Part shown: one piece after another, positions 8,338-16,051 of the stretch
How the letters are laid out: each line of letters starts with the position of its first letter
Numbering within the stretch: position 1 is the stretch's first letter
Assembly (NCBI GenBank): GCA_000485475.1
Contig: AXYY01000003.1
Span: 1-30,723 of the forward strand
Direction of reading: 5' to 3'
DNA length: 30,723 nt
Source of the DNA: Candidatus Ancillula trichonymphae ImTpAt
GTDB lineage: Bacteria; Actinomycetota; Actinomycetes; Actinomycetales; Bifidobacteriaceae
The notes under the pieces: generated by a model
Databases searched by the model: none
The model's input: only the letters and a program-made list of their open reading frames with translations
Told to the model about the DNA's origin: nothing
Position numbers and translations under genes: made by a program

Positions 8338-9208
8338 CTACGCTGATGGACTCTGGTACCTGGTATATACTGATTCAAGGTCACTAAGGGCACTTACAAG
8401 GATTGTGCAAATTTGCCACGCGGTGTAGTAGGAATCTCCCCAAATAGTGGTCTTTCGACCGTCCACACGATGTAATATAACCTGGTGTTCGCCGTTGACT
8501 TTCTCAAATCCTACGAACGCATCATCAATTTGAAGACTACCAAGTGCACGCGGTTTCCTGAAGTCGAACACACCACCAGAACAAACTTCAACTGGCACTT
8601 TATCAAGTGGCAAATTTCGATCACAAACTACGATGTGAGTTCTCGCATTCATCTGCAACACCGCCTCTTCCCGCGGCCCTCCGTATGCGAAACACGGATG
8701 ATGACTTTAAAACCAAAAGGCGCACGCGTCTGGCCAAGATTTTCAACTCTAGGTGGATACTTCTAGTCCGTTTTCGCCCAGTGCGTAGGTGAGCTCAGCG
8801 CGTATATCAAACGGGTAGAAGCGCGAATGCGGCAGCCACAGAGACAAGGTCACCGCATTTTGGTAGAGTAGTAGTAGTCAACCAACTGGAATTCGTGACT
8901 TTCTGAAAGTGAGTGCAAGTTGTTGTTTTCCTCAGGGTGGTTGATGGGGGCTTGAATTTCCCTTCCTTCAAATGTGTACTTACCATCTTCAAGTCGATTC
9001 GGCCACGAAAACAGAACAATTCCTGAAAAAACAGGGGTAAATTCTGATAACCTGTATGGAACTGTGATGTCAACTCCGTCTGTCTGATACTTTCGTAGAC
9101 TCGCACCAATCGAGGCCACGCACGCACTAAAAACTACTCCTTTCGCATTCTTGTAGCATATCGGATATTGCACCCCGCTTAATCCACGCTCAAATTTCTC
9201 CTCGACAA
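8338..9208 (-). pseudogene. Aldose 1-epimerase (galactose mutarotase) family, broken
   Basis: The pieces are typical of actinobacterial aldose epimerases, which interconvert alpha and beta anomers of sugars. In order they are: ASIGASLRKYQTDGVDITVP, SGIVLFSWPNRLEDGKYTFE, INHPEENNNLHSLSE, RFYPFDIRAELTYALGENGL, VENLGQTRAPFGF, then VPVEVCSGGVFDFRKPRALG, LQIDDAFVGF and TTIWGDSYYTAWQICT. At least four indels separate them: near the start, at about 8860, within 8690-8770 and near 8400. A strong AAGGAGG lies at 9219-9213 with a possible TTG start at 9208. Xylose metabolism nearby makes a mutarotase role sensible, but the gene is dead. Confidence 0.85.
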
Positions 9209-9258
9209 TGCACCTCCTTGGTCATTTGGTCATTCTTCGTGTCATCTTTTCTGCGGGC

Positions 9259-9287
9259 AGAATATCACACATCTTCAACATTTTCAA
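9259..9287 (-). promoter_or_regulatory. Promoter of the dead aldose epimerase gene
   Basis: Minus-strand TTGAAA (9287-9282), 17 bases, TATTCT (9264-9259) preceded by TGTGA, an extended -10 form close to those of xylA and xylB. Confidence 0.5.
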
Positions 9288-9336
9288 CACATTTCTGCAC
9301 ATTCTTGACAAGTAGAGCAACCTGCGAGCATAACAC

Positions 9337-9365
9337 TTGACGAATCAAATAATCTAGTGTATTTT
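9337..9365 (+). promoter_or_regulatory. Upstream promoter candidate for the ECF operon
   Basis: TTGACG (9337-9342), 17 bases, TATTTT (9360-9365). It would give a leader of about 128 nt before the first ECF gene. Confidence 0.4.
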
Positions 9366-9459
9366 GCCTACTAGTGCAGTTAAGACATGCTCATGTTTTG
9401 ACAGTTCAACTTGAAAACCCAGTGATTTTGTCAATATTGCAGCAGAATTTCCAATAGTG

Positions 9460-9468
9460 TGGTATATT
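9460..9468 (+). promoter_or_regulatory. Proximal extended -10 promoter of the ECF operon
   Basis: TGGTATATT with predicted start near 9475; GAAAGG at 9486-9491 then precedes ATG 9500. The leader is too short for a known vitamin riboswitch. Confidence 0.55.
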
Positions 9469-9499
9469 GTAGACAATTGTAAGTAGAAAGGCTGAAATC

Positions 9500-10114
9500 A
9501 TGGATACCGAAACCGAAATCTTAGGCAAAAGGGTAGATTCAACTACCGACTCAACCGCGAGTCCTGAAACTGGTGGCGTTTTTAATTCTGTGTACTTTGA
9601 AATAGCGTGTGCGGTGATTCTGTTAGCTGCAGGTATACTCTTCGGGCGTGTGTTTACCATCAATTTGCTAACGGTTCGCATTGGATTTGGCTTTGTGCCG
9701 CTGATGATTGCAGGAGTTGTTTTGCGACCATACACGACGGTGCTGGTCTTCGTGCTTTATGATGTGGTTGGGGCGCTGCTGTTTCCAACTGGCGCGTTCT
9801 TCATCGGATTTACTGCGGTTGCACTATTCAACGGTACCGTTTGCGGACTACTTCTAGGCTGGCACAATCTGAAGAATAAGGAGTTCAAGTTGAACCGTAA
9901 TTACATGGTACGCATTGTCGTGGCAAGTTTATTAGTAGTTGGCGTTGGAGACATGCTGCTTAACACTCTGATGCTTAAAATAATAATTGGAAAAGCATAT
10001 GCTGTACTTTTTACGGCGCGACTGCCCAAAAACGCGATATTTCTTGTGTTCCACATTCTGGTGCTAGTTCCAATCGCCAAAGTGTATGAATCGTTGAAGA
10101 AACAGCGTGATTGA
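9500..10114 (+). CDS. folT: ECF transporter S component, folate (FolT)-like
   Basis: A 204-residue membrane protein that would bind the vitamin and toggle in the membrane. After a hydrophilic N-terminus (1-30) come about six hydrophobic segments. The pattern TVRIGFGFVPLMIAGVVLRP, the loop GALLFPTGAFFIGFTAVALF and the C-terminal LNTLMLKIIIGKAYAVLFTA followed by RLPKNA fit the FolT family as I remember it (R..F.F.P...G and LNT...GK....R..K). Folate is thus the best guess; another vitamin is possible. The start is supported by GAAAGG 9 bases upstream. It overlaps the ATPase gene by 8 bases, so S, A and T are a dedicated operon rather than sharing an energising module. Confidence 0.75.
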   Translation: MDTETEILGKRVDSTTDSTASPETGGVFNSVYFEIACAVILLAAGILFGRVFTINLLTVRIGFGFVPLMIAGVVLRPYTTVLVFVLYDVVGALLFPTGAFFIGFTAVALFNGTVCGLLLGWHNLKNKEFKLNRNYMVRIVVASLLVVGVGDMLLNTLMLKIIIGKAYAVLFTARLPKNAIFLVFHILVLVPIAKVYESLKKQRD

Positions 10115-10916
10115 GCTGAAAAATGTGAACTACAGGTATAAATCAGCTAGTAGTTCATCACTTGAGTGCGTTGATCTTCAAGTTGAGCGCGGGCAAATAG
10201 TCGCACTAATTGGTCAGAATGGTGCTGGAAAGTCGACCGTTTTGTCCCTTTTGGCGCGCCTGTTGCCACTTTCTGGACTAAAACGAGGATCTGAAATTGT
10301 AATAGACGGCAAGAATATTCGAGACCTGAGCAATCAGGAGTTGCGGAAAACTGTTGGAATTGTGTTCCAGAACCCGAGCATTCAGGCATTCTTTTCAACT
10401 CCGCTAGAAGATATTGCATTTGCACTTCGTAACTTTTCAGTTCCTAAGGACGAGATTTTGCACCGCGCAGAAACCGCACTAGAAATGGTCGGCATTCATC
10501 AGGATTCTGGGCTGCTCAACGCGACGCTGCGTAACTTCTCACTTGGACAAAAACAACGCGTAGTCATTGCTGGTGTTCTGGCTCTTGGGACTAGTTATCT
10601 CTGTCTTGATGAAGTGACCTCGATGCTGGACACAACAGGGCGTTTTGAGGTGCTTGAATCGATCAAGGCGCTAGCGAAGCGAGGAGTTGGCGTTCTCATG
10701 GTCACCAACAACATCGACGACATGCAGATTGCTGATAAAGTGGCGTTTTTGAAGGACCGCAGGTTGTGCGAAGTGGTTGATAATGGTCAATTGCTGCCAG
10801 AAAAGTTGACTGAATATGGCTACAGGCTGACCACGTATTACAAACTTGTTGCAATGTCCACGGCTGATCCTAAGGTGCGAGAATTGATGAACGAACTCCA
10901 AACTGGAGGAGTATGA
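10107..10916 (+). CDS. ECF transporter ATPase, with altered signature and switch residues
   Basis: An ATP-binding subunit of 269 residues energising the ECF transporter. Walker A is GQNGAGKST (36-44), the Q-loop VGIVFQNPS (Gln88), Walker B YLCLDE (Asp168, Glu169) and the D-loop SMLD. Two deviations stand out. The signature reads FSLGQKQR (144-151) where ECF ATPases have LSGGQKQR, and the switch region reads MVTNNID, with Asn201 in place of the usual catalytic His. The gene starts at GTG 10107 inside the end of the S gene. Only one ATPase gene is present, whereas many ECF modules have two. It could be a homodimer, pair with an ATPase elsewhere, or be losing activity. Confidence 0.9.
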   Translation: MIELKNVNYRYKSASSSSLECVDLQVERGQIVALIGQNGAGKSTVLSLLARLLPLSGLKRGSEIVIDGKNIRDLSNQELRKTVGIVFQNPSIQAFFSTPLEDIAFALRNFSVPKDEILHRAETALEMVGIHQDSGLLNATLRNFSLGQKQRVVIAGVLALGTSYLCLDEVTSMLDTTGRFEVLESIKALAKRGVGVLMVTNNIDDMQIADKVAFLKDRRLCEVVDNGQLLPEKLTEYGYRLTTYYKLVAMSTADPKVRELMNELQTGGV

Positions 10917-10920
10917 ATAG

Positions 10921-11487
10921 ATGAACACGCTGATTTTACTGTTGTTCATGCTTGCCTCATCGTTTTCGTACGCATTTGATTATCTACCCGCCTTCGTCTG
11001 TGTGTTCGTCATACTTATTGTGCTTGCATTGTGCGTACCGAAGATTCGCAGGGCGCTCGCGCAAATTAGCCTGGTGCTGAAAGTGGGAGCCTGTATGTTT
11101 GCATTTGTGTTTGTTGCAAACTGGATGTTCGACGGACTACCATCGGCACTTTTGTACACGATTCGCATTGCTGCGGTTTATATGCTTACACTGGTGTTTC
11201 TAATTTTGATGGGGCAAAAGCGCTTGATCTCAGGAATTTTTGGACTTTTTTACCCGCTGAAAATCTTCAAGGTCAACATGAACTACATACGCACAATCAT
11301 TACAACTTCTTTTTGCATAGCTCCGTACATCAATTCGGTTACTCTGCAGGTTAAGCACGCACTTGACATCAAGGGCTACAGGGGCATTTTGCGCGAGCCT
11401 AGTGTATTCATTGAAGTCTACGTGGCAACCATCTTCGGCTTGGTATTTGATTTGATGCGTACACTTGAAGTCAAAGGTGTTGAGTAA
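10921..11487 (+). CDS. ECF transporter T component (EcfT/CbiQ-like), short
   Basis: The membrane scaffold that links ATPase and S component. It has 188 residues against roughly 250 or more in usual EcfT proteins, with hydrophobic segments at about 1-18, 22-40, 52-68, 78-98 and 162-178. The coupling helices normally end in Ala-Arg-Gly motifs. Here the equivalent places read DIKGYRG (Lys151) and LEVKG (Lys185), a conservative Arg-to-Lys change in both. The start follows GGAGG at 10906-10910, and the gene begins 4 bases after the ATPase stop. Shortening plus altered coupling motifs parallel the ATPase changes, suggesting a streamlined transporter. Confidence 0.8.
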   Translation: MNTLILLLFMLASSFSYAFDYLPAFVCVFVILIVLALCVPKIRRALAQISLVLKVGACMFAFVFVANWMFDGLPSALLYTIRIAAVYMLTLVFLILMGQKRLISGIFGLFYPLKIFKVNMNYIRTIITTSFCIAPYINSVTLQVKHALDIKGYRGILREPSVFIEVYVATIFGLVFDLMRTLEVKGVE

Positions 11488-11497
11488 CCTAAAATTG

Positions 11498-11506
11498 TGG
11501 TATAAT
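11498..11506 (+). promoter_or_regulatory. Extended -10 promoter of the unknown cluster before uppS
   Basis: TGGTATAAT preceded by TTG (TTGTGGTATAATGCA). Predicted start 11513, two bases before ATG 11515, so the mRNA is essentially leaderless. Confidence 0.65.
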
Positions 11507-11514
11507 GCAACATA

Positions 11515-12852
11515 ATGCCAGGTGATGTGACCGTGCGTGGTTTGCGCAAAACTCTCAGTCAGAAGAACTGTTTGACTGAGAATTCGGGGTTTTGTGTGCT
11601 TAAAAGATCTGGTTCTACACTTGCGAAGAGGCTACGGATTTCGGACGTTTCCAGTAGAGTTATGCCGCAGAAACTGAAAAGGATGCGGTCTCAACCAGTT
11701 GTAAAAATGCGCAGGAAGAAAAGTGCGGCAGAAGATGTTCCAGTCTTCAACAAGTTTTTTTCTTCTAGTTTTTCTTCAACTACTGTCAGTAGTAGATACG
11801 CAAAAGCCCGGCACAAAAAAAAGAAGTTGTTAAAATTTCACGCCATTTATGGGGCTGCTAGTCGTCGAACTACTGAGAATTCAGGCGCTCCCAATGAAGA
11901 CGTCTTGCGATCTGAAGAAGTTCAATTAGAGCAAGTCAAGAGTCGCGTCGTTCGCCAAGAAGTTGAAGATGAGAGTGCTGTGAGCCTTCCGGAACCTAAA
12001 GTTATGCCGTCGATAACCCTTTTAGGTTCAATTTCATCAGTTGTTTCAGGATTGCTCAAGTTCGCAGTTGTGATGTTAACGCCTCGGAAACGGCTGATTG
12101 CTTGCATGAATCAGGAGGAAGTTGCGCACTACACCAAAAAGACAATTCATCAACCAACTCTTCGCAAAATTGAGCACGCTAAACGACTTGATGAGGAGGA
12201 GGAGGAGGAAGAGGAAGAGAAACAGCGAGAGGCGGCGCAAGAACGCGTTAAGAAGTACAACCAGCAAAAGGTAACGCTCAGGCAAAAAACACAGGTGTTG
12301 AACAAGGAACTTGCTGAGCAAGCTAAACAGGTTCCTAAAACCGCCGCCGTGGTTTTGCCAAAACCTCCTGAACCAGTTGTTCAAGTTCAGCCAACCGCTG
12401 AAGTTCAGCCAGCGGTACATTTTGAGCCGGTTGCAGAAACTGCGAGTAGTACTATTGATAGTATGCATTCAATTCTTGATGAATTTAATCGAGAACTTGA
12501 GAGGATACGGTCTATTTCCAGTTCATTTTCAACCGCTCATCATGAAGTTATACACCCTGAACCGGTATTTTACGAGCCTGCCGCACAAACTTCTCCCAAA
12601 ACTGTGAGCGTCCATTCACCTGCACCGTTCGCACCCAGAAAGTACAAATTCTTGCAGTCGGAGTCTAACGAGGAGTTCGGCATAACTACAACTTCTGGTA
12701 GTCCGCGAGCCAGGAGTAGTTCCCTGCTTATTGAAACATTTGATGACTTGATTATGCAACTTGAAGTTGACGATCACGCGCGAAATGCCGCACTGGACAT
12801 TAACGATAAGTTCAAAAACAGTAGTAATGTAAAGGAGTTCCCGAAGTACTAG
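11515..12852 (+). CDS. Unknown charged, low-complexity protein, possibly interrupted by a TAG stop
   Basis: I do not recognise this 445-residue protein. The first 110 residues are Lys/Arg-rich and include RHKKKKLL. A hydrophobic stretch (about 165-188, SITLLGSISSVVSGLLKFAV) could be a membrane segment. Then come a Glu run (about 226-235, from GAG/GAA repeats), a likely coiled coil to about 275, and a Pro/Val/Gln linker with imperfect repeats (VQVQPTAEVQPAVHFEPVAE). The C-terminus is Ser-rich with an acidic LLIETFDDLIMQLEVDD. After the TAG at 12850-12852 the same frame continues 35 codons of similar acidic composition (EYDEKEYTSKPREIENVVDA) to TAA 12958-12960. That TAA overlaps a GTG start of the next gene, so the TAG may be a fresh nonsense mutation. 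It has a leaderless promoter and leads into a cluster ending at uppS. Confidence 0.6.
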   Translation: MPGDVTVRGLRKTLSQKNCLTENSGFCVLKRSGSTLAKRLRISDVSSRVMPQKLKRMRSQPVVKMRRKKSAAEDVPVFNKFFSSSFSSTTVSSRYAKARHKKKKLLKFHAIYGAASRRTTENSGAPNEDVLRSEEVQLEQVKSRVVRQEVEDESAVSLPEPKVMPSITLLGSISSVVSGLLKFAVVMLTPRKRLIACMNQEEVAHYTKKTIHQPTLRKIEHAKRLDEEEEEEEEEKQREAAQERVKKYNQQKVTLRQKTQVLNKELAEQAKQVPKTAAVVLPKPPEPVVQVQPTAEVQPAVHFEPVAETASSTIDSMHSILDEFNRELERIRSISSSFSTAHHEVIHPEPVFYEPAAQTSPKTVSVHSPAPFAPRKYKFLQSESNEEFGITTTSGSPRARSSSLLIETFDDLIMQLEVDDHARNAALDINDKFKNSSNVKEFPKY

Positions 12853-12952
12853 GTAGAATATGACGAAAAAGAGTACACATCTAAACCCCGTGAAATTGAG
12901 AATGTCGTTGATGCAAAAAGTGAGGTTCGCGAGCCGGTGCGTCACAATTACT

Positions 12953-13556
12953 GTGAATAATAAGCGCCGCAAGAAGATTCAGAAACTGCAGAAGATTAAC
13001 GAACTGCGGCAGTTCACTAGAGTTAAGCACTCGAAGATGCCCGCACTGATGGTGATTATTTTTATACTTGCTGTTTTAGTTGTGGTATTTTTTGTTGAAG
13101 ATCTACGCATGAACAATTTCTTGCAGAATTCTGCCAATCATAATACGAAACAAACAACTTCTACGGCGACTCCAGTCAAACCCCTCCAAGCTCCTTCGAC
13201 TTCTTCCTCGAGCAATTCTGAGCGGAATAATGGCAAGAATAGTGACAATTCTGCGAACCTCAAGCTTTCTGATGCCGTCAAAACTGAACTTCTGCAGCAT
13301 TATCAGGTCAACGACTTTTCGAGCATCAAGAATGTGAGCCCGAAGGATATGGCTGGTCATATTTCAAACATACTGGACTCCGGATCCAGTCAAGTAGTAG
13401 TGATTTTGGATTTGGAATATAGCGACACTAGCCGAAGTGAGGTCAAGAATTTGTGCTGCGAGCTTGTTGGAGATTCTCAAGGACAAGTTGCATAATTTGA
13501 GCGGAATTGTTGTTGCGACCAGTGATAATTACTATACGGAAAGAGCTAAGAAATAG
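12953..13556 (+). pseudogene. Membrane-anchored unknown protein, paralogue of the next gene, C-terminal frameshift
   Basis: From GTG 12953 the protein has a basic cytoplasmic tail (VNNKRRKKIQKLQKINELRQ), one transmembrane helix (KMPALMVIIFILAVLVVVFF), a Ser/Thr/Asn/Pro-rich linker and a folded C-terminal part starting VKTELLQHYQVNDFSSIKNV. The open frame stops at 13495 after DSQGQVA. The +1 frame continues as LLEILKDKLHNLSGIVVATS DNYYTERAKK to a TAG at 13554-13556 that overlaps the next gene's GTG. This extended reading aligns with the downstream paralogue, so an indel near 13460 has probably truncated it. An alternative start is ATG 12860, but its 31 extra codons overlap the likely tail of the upstream protein. 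Confidence 0.6.
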
Positions 13557-14059
13557 TGAAGAACTGTGCACTTAAGGTGTTGAATATCGTAATTGGAGTT
13601 GTAATAATTTCGGTGTTGATTATGCTTATGCTCAGAGTTTTCAGCGCGACGCATCCAAAGCAGGAGCCCAGAGCAACAATTTCAACGCCAACGGTTTCGC
13701 CGCAGGAATTTAATGCACACACAGTTGCAAAAATTCGTCAGGCACTTTTGGATTACTACCACGTTGCTGAATTTCCGGATATTTTGTATCAGGATCCTCA
13801 GAATTTATTCGGTTATCTTGTTGACATCACTCCAGCTAATCCAGATGTTGCGGACGGTAAGTTTTCGTTGCGTTTTAGTAATTCTTGGAATACGACTTCG
13901 CAGGCGCAGGCGAATCAGGTTGCTAAAAGTACTATGCGAATTGTTGGACCGAAAGTTGATGAAGTCAATGATGCTATTTGGGTAAGATTTAATACCGCAG
14001 GTAAAGTGTATTACAACGAGCGTACGGGTAGAGAGGTACTTAATAATGCGGGAACTTGA
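13556..14059 (+). CDS. Membrane-anchored unknown protein, intact paralogue
   Basis: A 167-residue protein with a short cytoplasmic start (MKNCALK), one transmembrane helix at about 7-28 (VLNIVIGVVIISVLIMLMLR) and an extracytoplasmic domain. The domain HTVAKIRQALLDYYHVAEFP through FGYLVDI and FSLRFSNSWNTTSQAQ to KVYYNERTGREVL resembles the C-terminal part of the preceding gene in order and spacing (VKTELLQHYQVNDF pairs with IRQALLDYYHVAEF). I do not know the family. Starting with GTG overlapping the previous TAG and ending 14 bases inside uppS, it appears translationally coupled on both sides. A role at the cell envelope alongside undecaprenyl phosphate synthesis is possible but only inferred from context. 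Confidence 0.7.
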   Translation: MKNCALKVLNIVIGVVIISVLIMLMLRVFSATHPKQEPRATISTPTVSPQEFNAHTVAKIRQALLDYYHVAEFPDILYQDPQNLFGYLVDITPANPDVADGKFSLRFSNSWNTTSQAQANQVAKSTMRIVGPKVDEVNDAIWVRFNTAGKVYYNERTGREVLNNAGT

Positions 14060-14753
14060 AATACCAAAGCATGTTGCAGTTATCATGGACGGTAACGGTC
14101 GCTGGGCGGTCAGGTGCGGGCTCGAGCGAACTGCGGGACATAAAGCTGGAGAAAAGGTGCTCATGAAGTGGGTGCGTGCGGGTGTTCACTTGGGCATTTC
14201 CGAGATGAGCTTCTACACTTTTTCAACTGAAAACTGGACACGTTCACCATCTGAAGTACGATTCTTGATGAATATATCAAAGCAGATTATGCGTGCGCGA
14301 GCGCCAGAATTTCTTGAACTTGGAGTGCGCGTTAAATGGGTCGGGCGGAAGACTAGACTTTGGAAAAGTGTACTTAGTGAACTGGAAAAAATACAGAACT
14401 TGACAAAAAACTGCACGAAGATGACTGTCAACTTCTGCATAAATTACGGCGGACGAGCAGAAATTCTTGATGCGGTCACAAAACTGGTTGAAGATGCGAG
14501 AGCTGGCCGATTTTCTGGCAGTAAAGTTACTCAAAAACAGTTCGAAAAGTGCATGTATAGCAGTTCAATGCGGCCAGTGGATCTTTTAATTCGAACTTCT
14601 GGTGAGCAACGGATCAGCAACTTTTTGCTCTGGCAAATTGCATATGCTGAGATGATTTTTCTTGATGATGCATGGCCAGATACAGATGAGCAAACACTTC
14701 AACGGTGCGTTAACGACTACAATTTACGAACCAGGCGATTCGGTGCGATGTGA
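14046..14753 (+). CDS. uppS: Isoprenyl transferase (undecaprenyl diphosphate synthase family)
   Basis: A cis-prenyltransferase that extends farnesyl diphosphate with isopentenyl diphosphate to make the C50-C55 carrier lipid for cell wall synthesis. The 235 residues open with the signature HVAVIMDGNGRWA (catalytic Asp15, then Asn17, Arg19 and Trp20), followed by GHKAGEKVL and FYTFSTENWTRS. Near the C-terminus the diphosphate-binding RTSGEQRISNFLLWQ and AYAEMIFLDDAWPD motifs are complete. Many actinobacteria have two paralogues of different product length, so the exact chain length cannot be told here. The start lies inside the end of the upstream unknown gene. The gene ends at a hairpin-rich element facing argC. 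Confidence 0.95.
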   Translation: MRELEIPKHVAVIMDGNGRWAVRCGLERTAGHKAGEKVLMKWVRAGVHLGISEMSFYTFSTENWTRSPSEVRFLMNISKQIMRARAPEFLELGVRVKWVGRKTRLWKSVLSELEKIQNLTKNCTKMTVNFCINYGGRAEILDAVTKLVEDARAGRFSGSKVTQKQFEKCMYSSSMRPVDLLIRTSGEQRISNFLLWQIAYAEMIFLDDAWPDTDEQTLQRCVNDYNLRTRRFGAM

Positions 14754-14754
14754 G

Positions 14755-14895
14755 GTGCGCAAAAGCGAACGTGGCTGATCTGTTCGCTTACGGCGTCCGC
14801 AGAATAAGGCCTTTTGCGCAGCAAAAGACCGCCAAAACGCGTGCCCCGCACAAATATACCGCGTTTCACAAAGTGAAACTCTAACTGATTCGCGC
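14755..14895. repeat. Intergenic mosaic hairpin element, copy 2 (between convergent uppS and argC)
   Basis: Hairpins: AAGCGAAC/GTTCGCTT (14763-14770 with 14782-14789), GGCCTTTTGC-GCA-GCAAAAGACC (14808-14830, one mismatch) and GTTTCAC-AAA-GTGAAAC (14863-14879). GCAAAAGACCGCC at 14821-14833 is the reverse complement of the 13-mer in copies 1 and 3. TTTTGCGCAG (14812-14821) recurs at 28144-28153. It may act as a two-way terminator. Confidence 0.7.
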
Positions 14896-14901
14896 ACCGT
14901 T

Positions 14902-15960
14902 TCAGAGCTTTTCCAAACCAGTAGTTTCTGTAAGTCCAAGTGCGATATTCATGGACTGAATTGCTTGTCCAGCTGTTCCGCGCACCAGGTTGTCAATGGC
15001 TGCAATCACGGTTATTTTCCTAGAATCCGCATCTGGAGCAAGCTGAATTAGTGCGGTATTTGTACCACTAACTGAATCAGTTGACGCATTCACATGAAGC
15101 GGTAGTAACTCCACGAATGATTCATTCTTGCAGAATTCTTCATACACTTCTCGTAACTTTTCTGCGGAAATTTTATGCGTTGGTTTGACTGAGCAAGTTG
15201 CAAGAATTCCGCGCGTCATCGGTACTAGAACTGGCGTAAAGTTCACGCGCACGCTATCATATTCTGCCTGCTCCAAGCCTGCCAGTTTAGCAATATTCTG
15301 GCGAATTTCAGGAACATGACGATGCACGCCCCCAGTCTGATACGGTTTCGCAGTGCTGATGGCGTTAACTGCAAGCAAATCATCGCGAAGAGTTTTCCCA
15401 GCACCGGAATAACCGTTCGCCAAAACAGCCACAATGTCATCAAGTTCAAATGCGTGTGCAAGAATTCCAGGCAAAAGTGCCAGAGTTATTGCAGTCACAT
15501 TACAACCAGGAACGGCAATCTGACTAGTAGTTCTGAGTTTTTCACGAGCACCAGGCATCTCAGGAAGTCCGTAAGTGTAGGGTTCAAGGAATTCTGAGCC
15601 GTAGAATCTGTGCCAATCTTCAGCACGCTCTAGTCGACGATCCGCCGCTAGATCAACTATGAGAATATCTGGTGCAACTTTCCTCAGCGCCTCACCAATT
15701 CCACCACTTTTCCCATGCGGCAGCGCCATGAACACAACGTCATTGCTGCTCAATTTGTCAATGTCTACGTTTTCTAGCGTTCTACCTTTCAGCCCCAAGA
15801 GTTGTTGATGATGCTGAAAAATGCTAGTGCCTGCAGATTTCGACGCCATGAGCTGCGTAATCTCGATGTTGGGGTGCTTGAGCAGTATGCGCAAGACTTC
15901 GCCCCCAGCAAATCCAGACGCTCCGACAACTGCAACCTTGAACTTCTTCGCATTAACCAC
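14902..15960 (-). CDS. argC: N-acetyl-gamma-glutamyl-phosphate reductase
   Basis: The third step of arginine synthesis: NADPH-dependent reduction of N-acetylglutamyl phosphate to the semialdehyde. The 352 residues start with the nucleotide-binding GASGFAGGE (13-21). The catalytic cysteine is Cys153 in AVPGCNVTA, and the general-base region is GGVHRHVPEI (210-219). The C-terminal GTNTALIQL and NLVRGTAGQAIQSMNIALGL are family hallmarks. The GTG start at 15960 lies exactly 7 bases after the -10 box, so it is read as a leaderless mRNA. No other arg gene is beside it, unlike the argCJBD clusters of many actinobacteria. Its intact frame implies arginine synthesis is still under selection. Confidence 0.96.
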   Translation of the reverse strand: MVNAKKFKVAVVGASGFAGGEVLRILLKHPNIEITQLMASKSAGTSIFQHHQQLLGLKGRTLENVDIDKLSSNDVVFMALPHGKSGGIGEALRKVAPDILIVDLAADRRLERAEDWHRFYGSEFLEPYTYGLPEMPGAREKLRTTSQIAVPGCNVTAITLALLPGILAHAFELDDIVAVLANGYSGAGKTLRDDLLAVNAISTAKPYQTGGVHRHVPEIRQNIAKLAGLEQAEYDSVRVNFTPVLVPMTRGILATCSVKPTHKISAEKLREVYEEFCKNESFVELLPLHVNASTDSVSGTNTALIQLAPDADSRKITVIAAIDNLVRGTAGQAIQSMNIALGLTETTGLEKL

Positions 15961-15966
15961 ACGTTA

Positions 15967-15975
15967 ATTATAGCA
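15967..15975 (-). promoter_or_regulatory. argC promoter, extended -10, leaderless
   Basis: Minus-strand TGCTATAAT with the last T at 15967; the GTG start begins at 15960, 7 bases downstream. Confidence 0.65.
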
Positions 15976-16051
15976 CAGCACAAAGTGACAAGTGTTGTGC
16001 AGGTGCAAGTTGATCACTTACTTGTTTGCGGCATACAATATTTTTCGAACC

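Noticed and set aside
9475..9499. Folate or other vitamin riboswitch before the ECF operon
   Set aside because: From the proximal promoter the leader is only about 25 nt; the possible longer leader from 9372 shows no recognisable riboswitch core.
12076..12468. 130-codon open frame on the minus strand
   Set aside because: It mirrors the Glu-rich and Pro-rich coding stretch on the plus strand, is rich in Leu/Phe as expected of a shadow frame, and has no ribosome site.
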